A stretch of DNA of 64,000 nucleotides from Solirubrobacter sp035555675 (GTDB lineage Bacteria > Actinomycetota > Thermoleophilia > Solirubrobacterales > Solirubrobacteraceae): assembly GCA_035555675.1 (NCBI GenBank), contig DATMGH010000124.1, positions 1-64,000 on the forward strand. The letters run 5' to 3'. Positions 34,428 to 43,152 of this stretch are shown here, one piece after another. Positions within the stretch are counted from its first letter, which is position 1. The number at the start of each line of letters is the position of its first letter. The translations under genes and the position numbers were made by a program. A model generated the notes under the pieces. That model was not told the origin of the DNA. It was given only the letters and a program-made list of their open reading frames with translations, and did not search any database.

Positions 34428-34693
34428 GAGCTGATCCATATCGACGTCAAGAAGCTCGGCCGCATCGAAGGCGACGTCGGCCAGCGCGTCACGAGAGTCA
34501 AGCGCAACCGTCCCGCACCCGTTGGGATCCCGGCATCCAGGTCGAACGCGTGATGACCGACACGGCTCGCCCTTCCGCTCGGCCGTACACGCACTCGCGT
34601 GCCGCGTGCTGAACATCCGCCACCTGCGTACCCGCCCCCAGACCAACGGCAAGCCGAGAACGCACCGCAGCTCTTGACGGCTGGCGCTGGCGC
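34428..34693 (+). pseudogene. Relic of an IS481-type (integrase-core) transposase
   Basis: Short in-frame pieces of an IS481-family transposase can be read in order but in different frames and with gaps. They are ELIHIDVKKLGRI (34428-34466), VERVMTD, a shifted GSPFRSAVHALACRVLNIRHL, RTRPQTNGK and a further shifted RERTAALDGWRWR. In intact members these are the DDE core around the first and second Asp and the NGKAERF region. No frame is open across the piece, the N-terminal HTH part is gone, and no terminal repeats were identified. Codons remain GC-rich. This is an old fragment that explains the otherwise gene-free stretch after the LysR gene; nothing else was seen in 34328-34427. Confidence 0.72.
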
Positions 34694-34699
34694 GTTTGG

Positions 34700-34750
34700 G
34701 GGGGTGTTCCGAGAAAGCTCACACAGTGTGAGCTTTCTCGAAACACCCCC
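34700..34750. repeat. 51-bp near-perfect palindrome
   Basis: Arms 34700-34724 and 34726-34750 are complementary with one mismatch (34709/34741) around a single A. The inner 14 bp GAGAAAGCTCACAC/GTGTGAGCTTTCTC are exact and the outer ends are G and C runs. It stands between the IS481-type relic and the IS982-like element. It could be two terminal repeats of a lost element joined head to head, or a strong bidirectional terminator. No other copy was noticed in the window. Confidence 0.75.
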
Positions 34751-34765
34751 ACCCCGCCGCGCTCT

Positions 34766-35551
34766 AGATGATTGATTCCGCGGGTTAGCGGCTGAGGTCG
34801 CCGATCGCCCCTCGTTGGGCGGTCGCCGATGTAGTGGTTGAGCCAGACGCTGGCGGCCAGGGCGAGGAGCTTGGTGGCGATCCGGGCTCTGAGGCCGTGG
34901 AGGCTGCGGGCGTTGTGGCGTTGCAGGCCGAGGCGGTCTTTGAGCGTCCAGAAGATGCTCTCGATGCATTGACCGATCGGCGCGATGTGCGGCCCGCGTC
35001 CGGGCTCATTCTTGCGGCGGGGGCGCACGCTCGTGGCGCCGAAGCGTTCGTGGGCAGCGTGTTGGAACTCGGTGCCGGCGTAGCCCTTGTCGGCGATGAC
35101 CAGCTCGCCGCCGTGCAGCCCGCGGGCGAACAGCCGCAGCGCGACGTCGCGCTGCTTCTCGTCAGCGGACGCGAGGATCACCGCCCTGGGGGTGCCGTCC
35201 GGTGCGGCCAGCAGGTGCAACCGCATGCCCCAAAACCAACGTGAATGGCTGCGGCTGTAGTGCGACGCGCAGGCCGGGCCGAGCGCCGAGCGGCGCACCG
35301 TGTCAACGCTGCGCCAGCACTCCACCGGTAGCCCGGTTGGGCCGGCAGCTTCGGCAACCGGTGCGACAGCCGGGTCCGGGCAGCCGCGAGAAAGTCCCGA
35401 TCAGAGCTGATGTTCAGCACCGCTTGCGCGACCGCGAGCGTGACGAGCTCGGCGAGCATCGAGGCCCCTCCCGGGGTCGGCGGTGACACTCGAGCACCGC
35501 CGACTTGGACCTCGCTCCTCCACGCACACCACCGCGTGGAATCAATCATCT
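34766..35551. mobile_element. Deleted IS982-like insertion sequence (786 bp)
   Basis: Terminal inverted repeats are AGATGATTGATTCCGCGG (from 34766) and the complement of CCGCGTGGAATCAATCATCT (ending 35551). They are identical for the outer 14 bases and similar beyond. They enclose a minus-strand transposase that has lost an internal segment. No convincing target duplication is visible in the flanks. The right end lies 4 bp past the stop of the secreted protein gene, so that gene's original 3' flank has been displaced. Confidence 0.8.
34785..35459 (-). pseudogene. IS982-like transposase, internally deleted and frameshifted
   Basis: The N-terminal piece starts at ATG 35459 after GGGAGGGG and reads MLAELVTLAVAQAVLNISSD to LPKLPAQPGYR. 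The following part jumps frame to PVECWRSVDTVRRSALG, which in intact IS982 transposases lies about 40-50 residues further on, directly after the first catalytic Asp (usually VDSTPVE). Then come SHSRWFWGMRLHL, the second Asp in VIADKGYAG and the Glu in CIESIFWTLKDRL. The missing segment includes the first Asp, so no active enzyme can be made. The frame runs on through the left terminal repeat; a shifted frame stops at 34785. Mobilisation in trans by an intact relative is possible. Confidence 0.8.
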
Positions 35552-35555
35552 TGGC

Positions 35556-37268
35556 CTAGCAGGCCACCGGCCGTTTGGCGCCCGGCGGCTGGCAGCGCGT
35601 GGTGATCAGCGGCTTCTTGGCCGCGCGCACCGTGAGGATCTTCACCGCGCTGATCGCGTTCGGCTTGGACACGACGACCGTGATCGCGGTGCCGGTGCGC
35701 AGCGGCTTCTTGATGAACTTGGCCAGCGTCACGGTCCCGAACGCGTTGCGCTTCGTGTAGCCCTTGCCGGTCAGGCCCTTCGGACAGCCCTTGCCCTTGC
35801 AGGTCACGTGCACCGTCGCGCCGAGCGGGACGTTCTTGACCTGCAGCGTCGTGAACCGCGTGCTCTTCTTGGCCGCGGTCGAGAAGAACGCGAGCGTGAC
35901 CAGGATCTGGTCGACGCGCGTGTTCGGCGCGGCGGTCGCCGGCGTGGTGCCGACGATCCCGTCGCAGTTCTCATCGACGTCGTTGTCGAGGATCTCGATC
36001 GCGCCCGGGCGGATCGCGGGGTCGGCGTCGTTGCAGTCGATCAGCGCGTTGAAGCCGTCGTTGTCGTTGTCGGCGACCGCGACCGACCAGGTACGCCCAG
36101 CGACCGCGCTGACGTTGCCGGCGCGGTCGATCGCGCGCACCTCGAAGCGGTGGGCGCCGGCACCGAGCCGCTCGACGGTGACGCCGGAGGTGCACGGCGC
36201 GAAGGCGTTCGCGTCCAGCCGGCACTCGAACGTCACGACCTCGCTGGCGCTGAACGAGAACGTCTCGCGGTTGACCGCCTGCAGCGCGCCCTCGCCCGGG
36301 CCGCTGGTCGGTGCGAGCGCGACGGTCGGTGCGACGGTGTCGACCGTCCAGGTGCGGGTGGCCGGCACGCGGTCGAGCTCCGGGCCGTCCTTGGCGCGCA
36401 CGCGGAACGTGTGCACGCCGTCGGCGAGGCCGCTGAGCGCGGTGCTGCCACGGTTGTTGCCGGTGTCCTTGGCGCCGCAGGCGGTGAACGCGGCGGTGTC
36501 GAGCGCGCACTCGAACGTGAGCCCGGTCAACGAGGAGAAGACGAACGTGGGCGCCTTGACGTTCGAGAAGTCCCCCGGCCCGCTGACGATCGCGGTGTCC
36601 AGGATCCGGAAGGTCGTCGTGGGGCTGATCGGGCCGGCGTTGTTGGAGATGTCGGTGGTCCGCACGCGGAACGTGTGCGTGCCCTCGGGCAGGGTCAGCG
36701 TCTGCTGCGTCGTGCTCGCGCAGGGAGTGAACGCGCCGCCGTCGACCGAGCACGCGGCGGCCTTGACCGGCTCGTTGCTGCTCCAGGCGAGCGCGACCGT
36801 GCGGTCGGTGCTCGTGGAGTACGTGACCCCCGGCTGCGTCGCCGTCGGCCCGGTGTGGTCCTCGAACACCGCGCGCGGCGTGAACGTGGCGATGCCCGCC
36901 CCGGCGGCCACCAGCGTGCAGGTCACCCCGCTCGGCGCCGGGCAGCCCTCCCAGCGCACGAACGTCCAGTGCCCGGCGGGCTGCGCCTGCGGCACGGCGG
37001 TCAGCACCAGAACCATCGGGACGTCGACGCCCGCGATCCCGATCTGCGTCGCCGGGCACTGCGTGACCGTCCCGTTCGGGACCGTCGCCCCGTTCGTGCA
37101 GGCGTTGCCGCCGCTGACGCTGCCGGAGCCCGACAGCGACGGGACCACGATCAGCAGCGCCGCGCTCGCCGGCGCGGCGGCGGCCGCGGCGAGCACGACG
37201 CCGGCGGCGAGGGCGAGCAGAAGCGACCGCAGCCGCGGCAGGCGCTGGTACGGCACGGTCACTGGCAC
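35556..37268 (-). CDS. Secreted multi-domain Ig-like protein with MopE-type metal-binding motif
   Basis: 570 residues from GTG 37268, with GGGAGG 6 nt upstream. A signal peptide covers about 1-36 (ending APASA). Three Ig-like bacterial repeats of about 90 residues follow, each with an FECxLD or CSVDGGAFTPC core and ending in GxHTFRVRAxD. Next comes NDNDGFNALIDCNDADPAIR with ILDNDVDENCDG, the putative metal-binding motif of MopE-type proteins. The C-terminal domain (about 455-570) is Lys-rich and ends PVAC. Paired Cys in each repeat suggest disulfides. Probably a surface or extracellular adhesin-like protein; no enzyme motif. The deleted IS starts 4 bp beyond the stop. Confidence 0.85.
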   Translation of the reverse strand: MPVTVPYQRLPRLRSLLLALAAGVVLAAAAAAPASAALLIVVPSLSGSGSVSGGNACTNGATVPNGTVTQCPATQIGIAGVDVPMVLVLTAVPQAQPAGHWTFVRWEGCPAPSGVTCTLVAAGAGIATFTPRAVFEDHTGPTATQPGVTYSTSTDRTVALAWSSNEPVKAAACSVDGGAFTPCASTTQQTLTLPEGTHTFRVRTTDISNNAGPISPTTTFRILDTAIVSGPGDFSNVKAPTFVFSSLTGLTFECALDTAAFTACGAKDTGNNRGSTALSGLADGVHTFRVRAKDGPELDRVPATRTWTVDTVAPTVALAPTSGPGEGALQAVNRETFSFSASEVVTFECRLDANAFAPCTSGVTVERLGAGAHRFEVRAIDRAGNVSAVAGRTWSVAVADNDNDGFNALIDCNDADPAIRPGAIEILDNDVDENCDGIVGTTPATAAPNTRVDQILVTLAFFSTAAKKSTRFTTLQVKNVPLGATVHVTCKGKGCPKGLTGKGYTKRNAFGTVTLAKFIKKPLRTGTAITVVVSKPNAISAVKILTVRAAKKPLITTRCQPPGAKRPVAC

Positions 37269-37346
37269 GACGTCCTCCCTGGAGCTGGTTTGGCCAACCC
37301 TATGCGCGTGCGGCCGCGGTGTGCACCCCCACGTTCGTTCAGGCGG

Positions 37347-38111
37347 TCACACCCCGGCCAGGAACTCGCGCGTGCGCGCGTGGCGCGGAGCGTCGAGGAC
37401 CCGGACCGGGGCGCCGCGCTCGAGCACCCGCCCCGCGTCCATGAACACGATCTCGTCCGCGACGCGCCGAGCGAAGCCGATCTCGTGCGTGACCACGACC
37501 ATCGTCGTCCCCTCGCGCGCCAGCGACGTCATCACGCCGAGCACCTCGCCGACCAGCTCGGGGTCCAGCGCGGACGTCGGCTCGTCGAACAGCATCAGCT
37601 TCGGTCGCATCGCGAGGGCGCGCGCGATCGCCACCCGCTGCTGCTGGCCGCCGGACAGCTCGCGCGGGAAGCTCGCGGCCTTCTCGCGCAGCCCGACGCG
37701 CTCGAGCAGCCGCTCGGCGCGCACGCGCGTCTCCTCGCGCGGCTCCTTGAGCACGCGCAGCGGCGCCTCCATGACGTTCTCCAGCGCGGTCATGTGCGGG
37801 AACAGGTTGAAGCTCTGGAACACCATCCCGACGGCCCGCCGCTGGCGCGCGATGTCGCGTTCGCTCAGCTCGTGCAGCACGTTGCCGGAGCGCCGGTAGC
37901 CGATCCGCTCGCCGTCGATGCGCACCGACCCGCGCTGGTAGTTCTCGAGCCGGTTGATGCAGCGCAGCAGCGTCGACTTGCCGGAGCCCGACGGCCCCAG
38001 CAGGCACGTGACCTGCCCCGCCTCGACGATCAGGTCGACGCCGCGCAGGACCTCGAGCTCGCCGAACGACTTGTGCAGCCGCTCGACGGCGAGCAGCGGA
38101 TGCTCGGTCAT
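37347..38111 (-). CDS. Polar amino-acid-type ABC transporter ATPase
   Basis: 254 residues. Walker A is GPSGSGKST, Q-loop FQSFNLFPHMTALENVM (typical of GlnQ/HisP), signature LSGGQQQRVAIARAL, Walker B LMLFDEPTSALDPE and the H-loop is VVTHEIGFARRVAD. The insertion GYRRSGNVLHELSERDIARQ after the Walker A domain is longer than in GlnQ and recalls opine/HisP-type members. It powers the permease encoded next (1 nt gap) and is the last gene of the operon beginning near 44387. Confidence 0.94.
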   Translation of the reverse strand: MTEHPLLAVERLHKSFGELEVLRGVDLIVEAGQVTCLLGPSGSGKSTLLRCINRLENYQRGSVRIDGERIGYRRSGNVLHELSERDIARQRRAVGMVFQSFNLFPHMTALENVMEAPLRVLKEPREETRVRAERLLERVGLREKAASFPRELSGGQQQRVAIARALAMRPKLMLFDEPTSALDPELVGEVLGVMTSLAREGTTMVVVTHEIGFARRVADEIVFMDAGRVLERGAPVRVLDAPRHARTREFLAGV

Positions 38112-38112
38112 C

Positions 38113-39030
38113 TCACTGCACCCCCACGGTGGTCATCCCGCGTCCGAAGCGCCGCTCCAGCTGGCGCTGGCCGAGCGTCATCACCGACACCATCGCCAGG
38201 TACCAGAGCGTCGCGACGACCAGCAGCGGGATCGTCTTGAAGTTCTGCTGATAGATCTGCTGGGCCTCGGTCAGGAGGTCCGCGCCGCCGATCACCGACA
38301 CCAGCGACGTGGTCTTGAGCATCAGGATCGCCAGGTTCCCGAGCGGCGGCACGATCACCACCATCGCCTGCGGCATGATGATGCGCCGCATCGTCTGCCC
38401 GCCGGTCATGCCGAGCGCCTTGGCGGCCTGCACCTGCTCGCGCCCGACGGACAGGATCCCCGCGCGCACGACCTCCGACGAGTACGCCGCCTCGTTGAGC
38501 GCCAGGCCGAGCACCGCCGCCACGAACGGCGACAGCAGCGACTCGGTCGGGTACTCGACGAAGTTGTCGCCCGTGAACGGGATCCCGAAGCCGACGTGCT
38601 CGTAGAACGCGCCGAGGAAGCCCCAGAACAGCAGCTGGACGAGGATCGGCGTGCCGCGGAAGAACCAGACGTACGTGTTCGCGATCGCGCGCAGGACCGG
38701 GTTGCGCGACAGCCGCATCAGCGCGATCACCACGCCGCCGGCCACGCCGATCACCATCGCCAGCGCGGTCAGCTCGAGCGTCGAGCGCACACCGGACAGG
38801 ATCGGCGCCGAGAACAGGTACTCGCCGATGACCTCGAGCTGCAGGTTCGGGTTGCGCAGCAGCGACGCCAGCAGGCTGCCGACGACGATCACGACCGCCG
38901 CGGCCAGGACCCACGTGCCGAGCTGGCGCCGCGGGACGATCACCAGGTCATCCGGGTCCTCGCCGGACCCGGGTCGACCTCCGCCGGACGAGCCGGCGGA
39001 GATCGAGCTCGACGGTTCGAGCGAGCTCAT
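38113..39030 (-). CDS. Polar amino-acid-type ABC transporter permease
   Basis: 305 residues. The cytoplasmic N terminus (about 1-37) is rich in Ser, Gly and Asp. Then come five to six membrane helices, starting with WVLAAAVVIVVGSLLASLL. HisM-like marks are GVRSTLELTALAM, WFFRGTPILVQLLFWGF, NEAAYSSEVVRAGILSVGR and the EAA loop AAKALGMTGGQTMRRIIMPQ. A single permease gene implies a homodimeric channel. The second half of the operon encodes oxidoreductase and isomerase enzymes, so the substrate may be an amino-acid-like sugar acid or amino polyol, not a standard amino acid. Confidence 0.93.
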   Translation of the reverse strand: MSSLEPSSSISAGSSGGGRPGSGEDPDDLVIVPRRQLGTWVLAAAVVIVVGSLLASLLRNPNLQLEVIGEYLFSAPILSGVRSTLELTALAMVIGVAGGVVIALMRLSRNPVLRAIANTYVWFFRGTPILVQLLFWGFLGAFYEHVGFGIPFTGDNFVEYPTESLLSPFVAAVLGLALNEAAYSSEVVRAGILSVGREQVQAAKALGMTGGQTMRRIIMPQAMVVIVPPLGNLAILMLKTTSLVSVIGGADLLTEAQQIYQQNFKTIPLLVVATLWYLAMVSVMTLGQRQLERRFGRGMTTVGVQ

Positions 39031-39043
39031 CCCGGACGCCGGC

Positions 39044-40009
39044 TCAGGAGCCCGACGCGCTCAGCGGCTCGCCGTTGACCAGCGATTCCTCGAGCGCCGC
39101 GAAGCCGAGGTCGTAGTGGTCGAGGATCGCCTTGTAGGTGCCGTCCTCGATCAGCGCCTGCTGCGCCGTCGCGTACGCCTGCACCAGCTCGGCGTCCCCC
39201 TTGTCGAACGCGGTGCCGACGAGCGCCACCCCGAAGTCCTCGTCCGAGGACGTCATCTCCAGCTTGGTGTTGCCCTTGGCGACCTCGCCGAGCGCGACCT
39301 TGTCGCCGAGCATGCCGTCGACGCGCTTGGTCTCCACGGCCAGCACCGCCTGGGGCGCCTCCGGGAACTGCGTGAGCTTGATCTTCGGCTTGCCGGCCTG
39401 CTCGCAGACCTTCTGCTGCTCCTCGACGTAGGCCAGCTGGCGCGAGCCGGTCGTCACGGTCAGGTGCTTGCCGCAGGCGCTGTCGAGGTTCGACAGCCCC
39501 GCCGGGTTGCCCTTGAGCACCAGGAACGCCGAGGCGATCCGGAAGCTGTCGACGAACGTCATCACCTCGTGGCGCTCCTCGGTGTCGCCGAGCGACGCGG
39601 TGATCGCGTTGTACTGGCCGGCCTGCAGACCCGGGACGAAGCCCTCGTAGCTGGTCTTCTTGAACTCGAACTTGAGGCCGAGCTTCGCCGCGATCGCCGT
39701 CGCCAGGTCCGGCTGGACGCCGGCGACGCCGCCGGGGGCGTCGGCGTCGATCACCGCCCACGGCGGATAGGGCAGCGTGCCCGCCCCGGTGAGCGTGCCG
39801 GAGTCGCGCACCTTCGCGGGCACCTTCTCGGCCAGCTGCGGGTCGCTGGACACCTCGCGGCCCGCGACCTGCACGGTCATCGTCTTGCCGTTCGCCGCGG
39901 AGCCGCTGGGCGCCTTGGCGTCGTCCTCGGAATCGCCGCACGCGCCCAGCGCGATCGCGCAGGCCGCCGCGATCGCGAACGTCGCGGCCTTGGAACCACT
40001 TGCAGTCAC
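39044..40009 (-). CDS. Family 3 extracellular solute-binding lipoprotein
   Basis: 321 residues from GTG 40009 with AAGGAGAGAGG upstream. The lipobox LGAC has C24 as predicted lipidation site. The periplasmic-binding fold shows YPPWAVID, GVQPDLATAIAAKLG, EFKKTSYEGFVPGLQAGQYN, SLGDTEERHEVMTFVDSF and DHYDLG near the C terminus, as in amino-acid-binding SBP_bac_3 proteins. It feeds the permease/ATPase pair encoded immediately downstream. The ligand is unknown. Confidence 0.93.
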   Translation of the reverse strand: MTASGSKAATFAIAAACAIALGACGDSEDDAKAPSGSAANGKTMTVQVAGREVSSDPQLAEKVPAKVRDSGTLTGAGTLPYPPWAVIDADAPGGVAGVQPDLATAIAAKLGLKFEFKKTSYEGFVPGLQAGQYNAITASLGDTEERHEVMTFVDSFRIASAFLVLKGNPAGLSNLDSACGKHLTVTTGSRQLAYVEEQQKVCEQAGKPKIKLTQFPEAPQAVLAVETKRVDGMLGDKVALGEVAKGNTKLEMTSSDEDFGVALVGTAFDKGDAELVQAYATAQQALIEDGTYKAILDHYDLGFAALEESLVNGEPLSASGS

Positions 40010-40044
40010 GTCCCTCTCTCCTTGCTCGTCTGAGTTGGTGGGGT

Positions 40045-40410
40045 TCAGGCGTCGATCGTGCGGCGGTCGCCTGACGAGAACACGATCAGGAGGTCGGCGA
40101 CGCCCTTCCCGACGTTGCGGGCGTTGTGGACGACGCCGGGCGGGACGCGGATCGTGTCGCCGTCGCGCATGGTGATCTCCTCGTCCCCGACGGTGTGCAC
40201 GATCGTGCCCGTGCGCACCGACAGGACCTCCTCGCAGTTGGGGTGCAGGTGGCGGCCGTTCTCGTGGCCTTCGTCGATCAGGCAGCGGCCGAGCGTCATC
40301 TCGCCGGCGTTGCCCTGCTCGCGGGTCAGCGTCCAGATCAGCCGGCCCCACGGCAGCTTGTCGACCTTGACGTCGGTCCCGCGCGTGACCAGGCGCTCGA
40401 TCTCGCTCAT
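40045..40410 (-). CDS. Small cupin protein
   Basis: 121 residues, a single cupin. The GRHLHPNCEEVLSVRTGTIV motif 1 supplies His-x3-4-Cys/Glu-type ligands, and DGDTIRVPPGVVHNARNVG is motif 2 with its His. It starts with an ATG overlapping the stop of the Gfo/Idh/MocA-like oxidoreductase gene, inside an operon for an unknown compound. A sugar isomerase or epimerase helper, or metal-dependent lyase, is possible. Similar cupin text (HWHNCEESVVVLAG) occurs in the fusion at 16771-17466, so two related cupins serve two catabolic operons here. Confidence 0.85.
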   Translation of the reverse strand: MSEIERLVTRGTDVKVDKLPWGRLIWTLTREQGNAGEMTLGRCLIDEGHENGRHLHPNCEEVLSVRTGTIVHTVGDEEITMRDGDTIRVPPGVVHNARNVGKGVADLLIVFSSGDRRTIDA

Positions 40411-41462
40411 GCGCGCACCGCCTCGACCGGCACCGCCGATCCGTCGGAGAGCATCGCCGCCTCGTACAGCGCGGTCACGCGCGCGGCCAGCTCGAGCGTC
40501 CCGCGCACGGCGGGGACGCGCCGCAGCACGGCGTCGCAGAAGTGGGCCAGGGAGCCGTACACGCCCTGGACGAAGAGCGGGTGGTTCTCGAGCGTGTTGA
40601 GCGTGTTCTGCGCGCTCCAGACGACGGCGCCGCCGTCGATGCCCGGGGGCGCGAACGAATGCGTCCTCGCGTACTCGAAGGGGATGCCGCGTTGGTAGGT
40701 CACTGTCGCTCCGTTGTCGATCTCGATCGTGCTTGCGTCCGCGAAGAGCGCGTAGCGCTCGAAGGGCTGTGAGCGCGGGGCGCCCTCGGCCAGGTGCAGC
40801 GTTCCGACCACGCCGTCGGCGAACGTGACGACGCAGGCCCCGCCGCCGCGAGCGGCGCGGTGCACCGCCACCGTCGCGGCCGGTCCGCCGACGTCGGCCA
40901 GGAACGACAGCGGGTGGCAGCCGTCGATCAGCCACAGGCTGTCGGGCGGCGCCGCGTCGAGGCCGTCGCGGCTGAGGTCCGGGACGACCATCGGGTACGT
41001 CACCAGCAGCGAGCGCAGCGGGCCCGCCGGGCCGGCCAGCAGCTCGCGCGCCTTGACGGTCGCGGGCATGAACGTCTTCTTGAAGCCGACGACCGCGACG
41101 CGGTCGCCGCGGCGGTCGATCATCGCCTGGACGTCCGCGCTGCGCGCGGCGGCGGGCTTCTCCATCCAGACGTGCAGGCCGGCGTCGAACGCGCGGACGG
41201 CCAGCTCCGGGTGCTGGTGCGGGCCGACGCACAGCAGGACCGCGTCGAGCGTCTCGGCCGCGAGCATCTGCTCCATGGAGGCGTGGTGGCGGGCGCCGTA
41301 CTGGCGCGCGGCGGCCGCCCCGGACTCGGTCGCCGGGTCGCAGATCGCCACCAGCTCGACCGGCAGGAAGTTGAGCGCCGGCAGCACGTTGCGGTAGGCG
41401 TGCGAGCCCGCGCCGACGAGCCCGACGCGTACGCGCTCGGCGTACTCGCGCTGGTAGGTCAC
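40407..41462 (-). CDS. Gfo/Idh/MocA family oxidoreductase
   Basis: 351 residues from GTG 41462 (overlaps the TIM-barrel gene). The Rossmann motif is VGLVGAGSHAYRNVLPAL. The family EKPAA motif occurs as WMEKPAAARS, and a substrate-side DGCHPLSFLADVGG segment follows. GNAT- or sugar-binding extras are absent. It probably oxidises or reduces a cyclitol, sugar acid or amino sugar with NAD(P). Together with the following isomerase it fits an inositol- or ketose-like route, but the companion importer is amino-acid type. Confidence 0.9.
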   Translation of the reverse strand: MTYQREYAERVRVGLVGAGSHAYRNVLPALNFLPVELVAICDPATESGAAAARQYGARHHASMEQMLAAETLDAVLLCVGPHQHPELAVRAFDAGLHVWMEKPAAARSADVQAMIDRRGDRVAVVGFKKTFMPATVKARELLAGPAGPLRSLLVTYPMVVPDLSRDGLDAAPPDSLWLIDGCHPLSFLADVGGPAATVAVHRAARGGGACVVTFADGVVGTLHLAEGAPRSQPFERYALFADASTIEIDNGATVTYQRGIPFEYARTHSFAPPGIDGGAVVWSAQNTLNTLENHPLFVQGVYGSLAHFCDAVLRRVPAVRGTLELAARVTALYEAAMLSDGSAVPVEAVRA

Positions 41463-42334
41463 CAGGCCACCCCCTCGACGCGGGTGCGCAGGTGGACGAG
41501 GTCGCGCGCGGTGACGGCGGCGTAGTCGTAGCCGTCGACGTCGCGCCCGTGCCCGGGCGCGTTGAGGCACAGCACCGGGCTGACGCCGTCGCGCACGACG
41601 CGCTCGGTGATGCCGAGCACGTCGAACGACGTCTCGTCGAGCGCCACGTTGAGCTCCAGCGTCTCGCCGTCGGCGCCCGCGCGGCCGCCCTTGAGGTGCA
41701 CGTAGCCCAGCAGCGGGCGCAGCGCGTCGTAGTCGGCGAGCGTGGGGAAGTGGCCGGTCGCCCACTGGTTGTGGACGTCCCAGGTGAGCGCCACGCGCCC
41801 AGGCCGGTCGAGGCGCTCGAAGAACCGCGTGAAGTCCCCGGTCGCGGCGATGATGCAGCCGCGCGCCTCGTTCTCGATCGTCGCCTCGAAGCCGGCCGCG
41901 GCGATCGCGTCGATCCCCTCGCGGTAGACGTCGAGCGCCCACGGGTGACGGGCGAGCACGGCGTCGACGCCGTCGCCCGGCACGCGCGCGCCGTCCTGGG
42001 CGGCGACCAGCCGCACGAACCGCGGCCGCAGGATCCGGGCGAGGTCGAGCACGTGCGCGAGCGCGGCCAGGTGCTCGCCGCGGAACACGGCCTCGCCCAG
42101 CTGCAGGTCGGCGTCGAACACCTTGCTGGACAGGCAATGGACGCGCAGGCGGCGAGCGGCGATCTGCTCGGCCGCGACGCGCGCCTCGTCGACGGTCAGG
42201 TCGCCGAGCCACTTGCCGGCGATCGCGTCGCGCAGGTCGAGGTCGCGCAGGCCCCAGGCCACGTGCTGGTCGAGCGCGGCCTCGAAGTCCGCGCCCGCCA
42301 TCGAGTTGAGCATCGTCAGGCGCACGTCGCTCAT
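41459..42334 (-). CDS. Xylose isomerase-like TIM-barrel sugar phosphate isomerase/epimerase
   Basis: 291 residues, AP endonuclease 2/IolE-like barrel. Metal-ligand candidates lie in ATIENEARGCII (Glu), ALTWDVHNQWATG (Asp and His), YVHLKGG (His) and the C-terminal NAPGHGRD. The N terminus LTMLNSMAGADFEAALDQHV is typical. It probably isomerises or epimerises a keto sugar or dehydrates an inosose-like compound. It shares ATGA/GTGA overlaps with neighbours on both sides, so tightly coupled translation is expected. Confidence 0.87.
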   Translation of the reverse strand: MSDVRLTMLNSMAGADFEAALDQHVAWGLRDLDLRDAIAGKWLGDLTVDEARVAAEQIAARRLRVHCLSSKVFDADLQLGEAVFRGEHLAALAHVLDLARILRPRFVRLVAAQDGARVPGDGVDAVLARHPWALDVYREGIDAIAAAGFEATIENEARGCIIAATGDFTRFFERLDRPGRVALTWDVHNQWATGHFPTLADYDALRPLLGYVHLKGGRAGADGETLELNVALDETSFDVLGITERVVRDGVSPVLCLNAPGHGRDVDGYDYAAVTARDLVHLRTRVEGVAW

Positions 42335-43152
42335 GCGCTGCCCTGCTTGAAGCCGCGCACGGTCTCGGTGATCGCGACCTCGGTCGGGAGCCGCTCCATG
42401 CTGGAGGCCCCGAAGAACCCGTCGACGCCGGTCGTGGCCGTCAGGACGTGGTGCGCGTCCTCGCGCGACGCGATCGGGCCGCCGTGGCAGAGCACGATCA
42501 CGTCGTCGCGCACGGCGGTCGCGGCATCGCGGATCGCCTGCACGCGCTCGACGGCCTCGTCGAGCCCGATCACGGTCCGGGCGCCGATCGTCCCGGAGCT
42601 GGTCAGGCCCATGTGCGCGACGACGACGTCGGCGCCGGCCGCGGTCATCGCCTCGGCCTGCGCGGTGTCGAACACGTACGGCGACGTCAGCAGGTCCAGC
42701 GCGTGGGCCGCGCGGACCATCTCGACCTCGAGGTCGAAGCCCATGCCGGTCTCCTCGAGGTTGGCCCGGAACGTGCCGTCGATCAGCCCGACGGTGGGGA
42801 AGTTCTGCACGCCGGCGAACCCGAGCGAGCGCAGCTGCTCGAGGAAGCGCGGCATCAGCCGGAACGGGTCGGTCCCGCACACGCCCGCGAGCACGGGCAC
42901 GTCGTTGACGATCGGCAGCACCTCGCCGCCCATCTCGACGACGATCGCGTTGGCGTCGCCGTAGGGCAGCAGGCCGGCGAGCGAGCCGCGGCCCGCCATC
43001 CGGTAGCGGCCGGAGTTGTAGATGATGATCAGGTCGGCGCCGCCGGCCTCCGCGCACTTGGCGGACAGCCCGGTGCCGGCGCCGGCGCCGACGATCGGCC
43101 GCCCGGCGGCGATCTCGGCCCGGAGCCGTTCGAGGATCTGGGTTCGGGTCAT
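42331..43152 (-). CDS. TIM-barrel PEP hydrolase-like protein (PF09370-type)
   Basis: 273 residues. The family segments are GAGAGTGLSAKCAEAGGADL, IIIYNSGRYRMAGRGSL, LLPYGDANAIVVEMGGEVLP and CGTDPF, then GVQNFPTVGLIDGTFRANLE and a C-terminal HGGPIASREDA. This barrel is known as the partner, separate or fused, of Tm-1-like (UPF0261) proteins; the two are adjacent here with a 4-nt overlap. Their chemistry is little known. A lyase or hydrolase on a phosphoenolpyruvate-like compound has been suggested for the family. Confidence 0.85.
   Translation of the reverse strand: MTRTQILERLRAEIAAGRPIVGAGAGTGLSAKCAEAGGADLIIIYNSGRYRMAGRGSLAGLLPYGDANAIVVEMGGEVLPIVNDVPVLAGVCGTDPFRLMPRFLEQLRSLGFAGVQNFPTVGLIDGTFRANLEETGMGFDLEVEMVRAAHALDLLTSPYVFDTAQAEAMTAAGADVVVAHMGLTSSGTIGARTVIGLDEAVERVQAIRDAATAVRDDVIVLCHGGPIASREDAHHVLTATTGVDGFFGASSMERLPTEVAITETVRGFKQGSA

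Noticed and set aside
34498..35325. A complete 275-residue transposase starting inside the IS
   Set aside because: The frame starts within the domain after the deleted first Asp and runs out through the terminal repeat into flanking DNA; it is part of a pseudogene.
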